Assembly: GCA_964553535.1 (NCBI GenBank)
Contig: CAZKLK010000073.1
Coordinates: 1 to 9,051 of the forward strand
From: JALHSV01 sp964553535
Lineage (GTDB): Bacteria > Nitrospirota > Thermodesulfovibrionia > Thermodesulfovibrionales > SM23-35
Length of the DNA: 9,051 nucleotides
Direction of reading: 5' to 3'
Of this stretch, positions 6,191 to 9,051 are shown in pieces. The notes beneath the pieces are model-generated. The model did not search any database and was not told where the DNA came from. It saw only the letters and a program-made list of their open reading frames with translations. Made by a program: the position numbers and the translations under genes. Within the stretch, counting starts at the first letter, position 1. Each line of letters starts with the position of its first letter.

Positions 6191-6239
6191 AAAAAATCAG
6201 CAATTTGTCCCTGTGGCAAAACCACAGGTACAAATTGCT
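6189..6239 (-). terminator. Strong hairpin with T-tract on the minus strand
   Basis: 6199-6216 and 6222-6239 are 18-nt arms with 17 pairs around a CAAAA loop. Eight consecutive A residues at 6189-6196 give an eight-T tract 2 nt after the stem when read on the minus strand. On the plus strand only TT follows the stem. By shape this is a textbook intrinsic terminator for leftward transcription, though the hairpin may still help end the helicase transcript. Confidence 0.7.
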
Positions 6240-6250
6240 TCCCCGTCTGC

Positions 6251-6319
6251 GTCATTGCCCGGCTTGACCGTGTAATCCACAAAAGGAATTGCATCCCCCG
6301 GTCAAGCTAAGGGGGTGAC
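6251..6319. repeat. Palindromic intergenic repeat (GTCATTGC...GGGGTGAC)
   Basis: It begins GTCATTGCCCGG (6251-6262) and ends GGGGGTGAC (6311-6319). Inner arms GCTTGACCG (6262-6270) and CGGTCAAGC (6299-6307) are perfectly complementary. Tip sequences GTCA/TGAC also pair. It is a member of the same GTCATT-ended repeat group seen elsewhere in the window and separates the helicase from the transglycosylase. Confidence 0.65.
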
Positions 6320-6368
6320 AGCATTGGGTTTGATTTTTACGCCCTGCGCTCCCGGCTCTGTTGCCGAA

Positions 6369-8330
6369 ATGCGTTGTTTTGGCTATCATAAGGCTATGCA
6401 ATGCCTTATGATCATTATCCTGTCCCTCTCCCTATGCTTCCCTGTTTATGGCGAAGACCTTGACGGCAAGGCATGCCTTCAAAAAGGCCGGAGCGAGCTC
6501 GACAAAGGAAAGTACAATGACGCAATTGTCAGTTTGACAAAAGCCGAGAGAGAATTTCCCCTACTCGGCGATTATGCCCTTTTCTGGCTTGCGGATGCTT
6601 ACCGGCAGACCGGCGATCATAAACAGTCCCTCGCGACCATACGGACCCTTTTAAATAAATACCCGAAATCCCCCCTCGTAAAAAAATCCCGTTCGGGAGA
6701 AGTTCAGGCCGTTCTGAAGTTGCAGGAAGAGAATCCCCAATCTTTGTATGAGGCCTATCTGAAAGACTACCCCGAAGACAGGGAGATGAAATATTATTTC
6801 GCGCAATGGCTGACGCAGAGCGGGCAGACTGAAAAAGCCAAAACCATCTTCAAAGACATTTACAGGGATGCGCAGGCATTTTCGATGATGGCCTCCCGGG
6901 AGCTAAAAGAAACTGATATCGGTGTTGGAGACATGCTGCAGCATGCATCAAACCATAATAAGCAGATGAATTACAAAACAGCCGAATCTGTACTGAGATC
7001 AGCGCTGGCAAAAGATGAAGGCCGCCTCAAAACCGATATCCTCAGAGAACTTGGTCTTTCCATGTTCCGGCAGAAGAAATACCTTGAAGCAGCGGACATT
7101 TATAAACAATCCGGAGATAAATACTGGGAATTCCGGTCGCTTTATCGCTCCGGGGCAAAGGAAACTCTCGACAAAAGTCTGAATGAACTCCTTTCATTCA
7201 GTGACAAGAGAATGGGCTCTATCCTTATTTCAATGGCTGCCGACAGGAGAAGGGAGGGAAAAGGCAAGGATGCCGTCACGCTTTATCAAACTGTCATGGA
7301 GAAATTTCCTTCTGAGGCCGAAGAAGCCCTTTGGGGAATCGGATGGACGCATTTTCTCGCCGGTGAATATATGAAGGCATCTGAGATTTTTTCCCGCCTC
7401 TACAGTGCATACGGCAGCCGGAAGTATCTCTACTGGAGGACCCGAAGTCTCGAACTGAGGGGTGAAGGCGGCGCGGTGGAATATCCCGCAACACTGTCAG
7501 GCGGAACGGATTTCTACAGTATCATGCTGAAGGTGCGGGCACCGGGTGGCCGGCAGCAGGCAGGTTTCACGGGGAATAAATTAATTGTCAGGAATACAAA
7601 GGCTGTTCAGGCGACATATTCCTCATCTCCGGCAATCGAGCGTATCGAATACCTTTTTTATCTCGGCCTCCGGAGCGAGGCATTATCGGAGATGATGCAT
7701 GTATCAAGAAATACCGGTTCTCCGGATGATCTTCTCTATCTCTGCTTAAAATTCGAGGAGATGGAAGAATATAAATCTTCGGTCAGGCTGGCGGGCAGAG
7801 TCCCGGGTGCAGATATGGTCCAGCAGTTCCTTTATCCTCTTGCTTACAGGGACTTGATAGAATCGTTTTCGGAGAAATACGCTCTGGACCCCTTCCTGGT
7901 GCTTGCCGTTATCCGGGAGGAAAGCAGATTCGATTATGAAGCCCGTTCGCCGGCAGGGGCGATCGGCCTCATGCAACTCATGCCGGGGACTGCGTTCAGA
8001 CTTAACCGTGAGCTAAATGTCGGGGTAATTCGTTCGGGGGATTTGACCGACATAAAGAAAAATCTTCATCTTGGCATTTACTATCTTAGCGCCCTGATCA
8101 GGGAGTTCGGGGCTTATCCCGAGGCGATTGCGGCATATAACGCCGGCGAGGAAACAGTCAGAAAGTGGCTTCAGAGAGGAAAGTATTCGTCTGTGGATGA
8201 ATTTATCGAAGACATACCGTATAATGAGACAAGGAATTATGTTAAACGGGTATTAACGTCCTTCTTCGAGTATAGAAGGCGTTATTTAAATGACCGTGAC
8301 ATGGCCGGCGTAACCCCCGGAAGCATGTAG
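6369..8330 (+). CDS. Slt-type lytic murein transglycosylase with TPR-like N-terminal region
   Basis: This periplasmic enzyme of about 653 residues cleaves the MurNAc-GlcNAc bond in peptidoglycan, forming 1,6-anhydro ends. The N-terminus has basic residues, a hydrophobic stretch (about 12-24) and a plausible cleavage after VYG (26-28). Cys23 is not in a valid lipobox (LSLC). A long helical-repeat region follows, with TPR-like units from about 35 onward, as in the Slt70 superhelix. The catalytic SLT domain lies at about 499-640: IREES with Glu518 as the general acid, GLMQLMP at 533-539, AAYNAG at 588-593, and a PYNETRNYVKRV block near the end. Length matches Slt70. ATG 6369 was chosen because it keeps the basic n-region of the signal; GTG 6315 lies in the flanking repeat with no spaced ribosome site, and ATG 6396 would lose the basic residues. 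It heads a cell-wall/division cluster with zapB- and zapA-like genes. Confidence 0.9.
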   Translation: MRCFGYHKAMQCLMIIILSLSLCFPVYGEDLDGKACLQKGRSELDKGKYNDAIVSLTKAEREFPLLGDYALFWLADAYRQTGDHKQSLATIRTLLNKYPKSPLVKKSRSGEVQAVLKLQEENPQSLYEAYLKDYPEDREMKYYFAQWLTQSGQTEKAKTIFKDIYRDAQAFSMMASRELKETDIGVGDMLQHASNHNKQMNYKTAESVLRSALAKDEGRLKTDILRELGLSMFRQKKYLEAADIYKQSGDKYWEFRSLYRSGAKETLDKSLNELLSFSDKRMGSILISMAADRRREGKGKDAVTLYQTVMEKFPSEAEEALWGIGWTHFLAGEYMKASEIFSRLYSAYGSRKYLYWRTRSLELRGEGGAVEYPATLSGGTDFYSIMLKVRAPGGRQQAGFTGNKLIVRNTKAVQATYSSSPAIERIEYLFYLGLRSEALSEMMHVSRNTGSPDDLLYLCLKFEEMEEYKSSVRLAGRVPGADMVQQFLYPLAYRDLIESFSEKYALDPFLVLAVIREESRFDYEARSPAGAIGLMQLMPGTAFRLNRELNVGVIRSGDLTDIKKNLHLGIYYLSALIREFGAYPEAIAAYNAGEETVRKWLQRGKYSSVDEFIEDIPYNETRNYVKRVLTSFFEYRRRYLNDRDMAGVTPGSM

Positions 8331-8338
8331 ATTTTACT

Positions 8339-8366
8339 CTGACTCTTCTGGTATTTTAGGTACGAT
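8339..8366 (+). promoter_or_regulatory. Candidate promoter for the zapB-zapA pair
   Basis: CTGACT (8339-8344), a 16-nt spacer, then TACGAT (8361-8366), a moderate sigma70-like match. Transcription would start around 8373, which is after ATG 8365 but before the strong ribosome site at 8428-8434. This would favour the TTG 8443 start for the next gene. Confidence 0.3.
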
Positions 8367-8442
8367 GGTTTTTAGAAAATCCCTCTTTGACGACTACAAA
8401 ACTGCGGATCTGTCCAAAGACCGAAAAAAGGAGGTTAAGCCG

Positions 8443-8664
8443 TTGGAAAAACTAAAAAGTCTTGAAGAGAAAATATCTACTGCCATAGAGAGAGTAAAAA
8501 GCCTTAAGGAGGAAAAAGTTCTTTATGATCGGAAGATCCGGGAACTCGAACGGCTTCTCGACGAAAAGAGCCAGGAGGTTGAGTATCTCAGATCGGAAAA
8601 GAATGCGATAAAGAACCAGCTTGAAGCTCTCCTCAGCGAACTTGATGCGCTCGGGGCCGACTGA
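8443..8664 (+). CDS. zapB: ZapB-like coiled-coil cell division protein
   Basis: This small acidic/basic heptad-rich protein is predicted to be one continuous coiled coil. In Gammaproteobacteria ZapB is a coiled-coil factor that stabilises the FtsZ ring through ZapA; short coiled-coil proteins next to zapA in other phyla are annotated as ZapB-like. I choose TTG 8443, giving 73 residues (MEKLKSLEEKI...), because a perfect AAGGAGG at 8428-8434 lies 8 nt upstream and the length suits the family. ATG 8365 gives a 99-residue form with extra N-terminal MVFRKSLFDDYKTAD and only a weak AGG site. The gene ends 5 nt before zapA, so the pair is surely co-transcribed. Coiled coils match loosely, so the name rests partly on the neighbour. 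Confidence 0.7.
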   Translation: MEKLKSLEEKISTAIERVKSLKEEKVLYDRKIRELERLLDEKSQEVEYLRSEKNAIKNQLEALLSELDALGAD

Positions 8665-8669
8665 GAACA

Positions 8670-8936
8670 ATGGGCAGCACGGAAGTCTACATCCTGGGGC
8701 AGAAATATTCTATCAGGGGCGATGCCCCTGAGGAACATATCAGGGAACTCGCCGCTTATGTCGACAAGAAACTGAAAGACGTATACAATGCTGTCCCGAA
8801 TATTACTCCGGTGAAGGCAAGCATCCTCGCGGCGCTCGATATCGCGGATGAACTCTATAAACTGAAAAACCAGCAGGATGAAATGACCAGGCATATCGAG
8901 GAAAAGGCATCAACCCTTGCATCGCTGTTCGATTAA
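8670..8936 (+). CDS. zapA: Cell division protein ZapA
   Basis: This 88-residue cytosolic protein promotes bundling of FtsZ protofilaments at the division site. The N-terminal globular part contains the typical block VYILGQKYSIRGDAPEEHI (about 6-24), followed by IRELAAYVDKKLKDV, then an ALDIADELYKL helix that continues into a C-terminal coiled coil used for dimer/tetramer assembly. Length is usual for the short form of the family. ATG 8670 starts 5 nt after the zapB stop, so translation is probably coupled; there is no strong separate ribosome site. Its place after a coiled-coil partner and a murein hydrolase supports a role in division. Confidence 0.88.
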   Translation: MGSTEVYILGQKYSIRGDAPEEHIRELAAYVDKKLKDVYNAVPNITPVKASILAALDIADELYKLKNQQDEMTRHIEEKASTLASLFD

Positions 8937-8956
8937 ACAGGGGCCTTCTCTCCTGT
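8937..8956 (+). terminator. Hairpin after zapA, weak terminator candidate
   Basis: ACAGGGG (8937-8943) pairs with CTCCTGT (8950-8956), including one G-U pair, around a 6-nt loop. It begins right after the zapA stop. No T-tract follows, so termination would be weak or Rho-assisted. Confidence 0.3.
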
Positions 8957-8964
8957 CTCACTGA

Positions 8965-8994
8965 TTGTCAATTCTTCTCTCCCGTAGATATAAT
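8965..8994 (+). promoter_or_regulatory. Sigma70-type promoter reading out of the window
   Basis: TTGTCA (8965-8970), an 18-nt spacer, then a perfect TATAAT (8989-8994). This is the best promoter match in the window. Transcription would start near 9001 and run into sequence beyond the window end. In many bacteria the region after zapA encodes 6S RNA (ssrS), so an RNA gene is possible, but the sequence up to 9051 shows mostly a palindromic repeat and does not establish it. Confidence 0.6.
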
Positions 8995-9023
8995 TAAGGT
9001 TCTTCTGGGATTAGTGTGGACCG

Positions 9024-9051
9024 TCATTCCGGCGAACGCCGGAATCCAGTG
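9024..9051. repeat. Palindromic repeat cut by the window end
   Basis: GTCATTCCGGC leads into the complementary arms ATTCCGGC (9026-9033) and GCCGGAAT (9038-9045) around GAAC, then CCAGTG at the edge. It shares the GTCATTCC outer motif with the repeats at the window start, 3981 and 6251. The unit probably continues to the right. Confidence 0.65.

Noticed and set aside
6315..6368. GTG 6315 as the transglycosylase start
   Set aside because: It lies in the palindromic repeat with the purine run touching the start codon, and it would put a non-signal segment ahead of the signal peptide.
6435..6437. Lipoprotein signal (Cys23) in the transglycosylase
   Set aside because: The residues before Cys are L-S-L; a lipobox needs Gly, Ala or Ser just before Cys. 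A normal signal-peptidase I site after VYG fits better.
8523..8894. 123-codon minus-strand open frame across zapB-zapA
   Set aside because: It is low-complexity and Ser/Arg-rich because it reads the complement of coiled-coil coding sequence; both plus-strand genes are well supported.

Overview
The window looks like a chromosomal segment of an uncultivated Gram-negative bacterium. My best guess is Nitrospirota or a former deltaproteobacterial lineage. The basis is a periplasmic Slt-type lytic transglycosylase beside ZapB- and ZapA-type division genes, IS1380-family debris, and short palindromic repeats that begin or end in GTCATTCC/GTCATTGC. This placement is inference; there is no rRNA or marker gene to confirm it.

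Layout, left to right. (1) 1-308: a truncated palindromic repeat, a GC-rich hairpin and an AT-rich leader. (2) 309-2663: a two-gene unit. It encodes a protein kinase with an N-terminal cyclic-nucleotide-binding domain, then 9 nt later a PPP-family metallophosphatase. Together they form a plausible writer/eraser phosphorylation switch gated by a small ligand. (3) About 2690-3345: decayed IS1380-family transposase pieces in opposite orientations. (4) 3387-3932: a TMEM165/GDT1-family membrane protein, probably a Mn2+/Ca2+ exporter. (5) 3933-4132: a nested set of inverted repeats between two converging genes. (6) 4199-4504, minus strand: a small zinc-ribbon protein. (7) 4505-4759: a divergent intergenic region with several hairpins and a terminator-like stem just before the next gene. 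(8) 4760-6190: a DEAD-box RNA helicase. (9) 6189-6319: a strong hairpin whose T-tract lies on the minus strand, then another palindromic repeat. (10) 6369-8936: lytic transglycosylase, ZapB-like coiled coil and ZapA, all on the plus strand. This is a cell-wall and division cluster. (11) 8937-9051: a good sigma70-type promoter pointing out of the window, then a further palindromic repeat cut by the window end.

Most genes are complete and ordinary. The most interesting parts are the PKG-like kinase with an altered catalytic loop and its phosphatase partner, the nested inverted repeat at 3933-4132, the possible attenuator ahead of the helicase, and an orphan minus-strand terminator at 6189-6239. 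I see no tRNA, rRNA, CRISPR array or intact mobile element.
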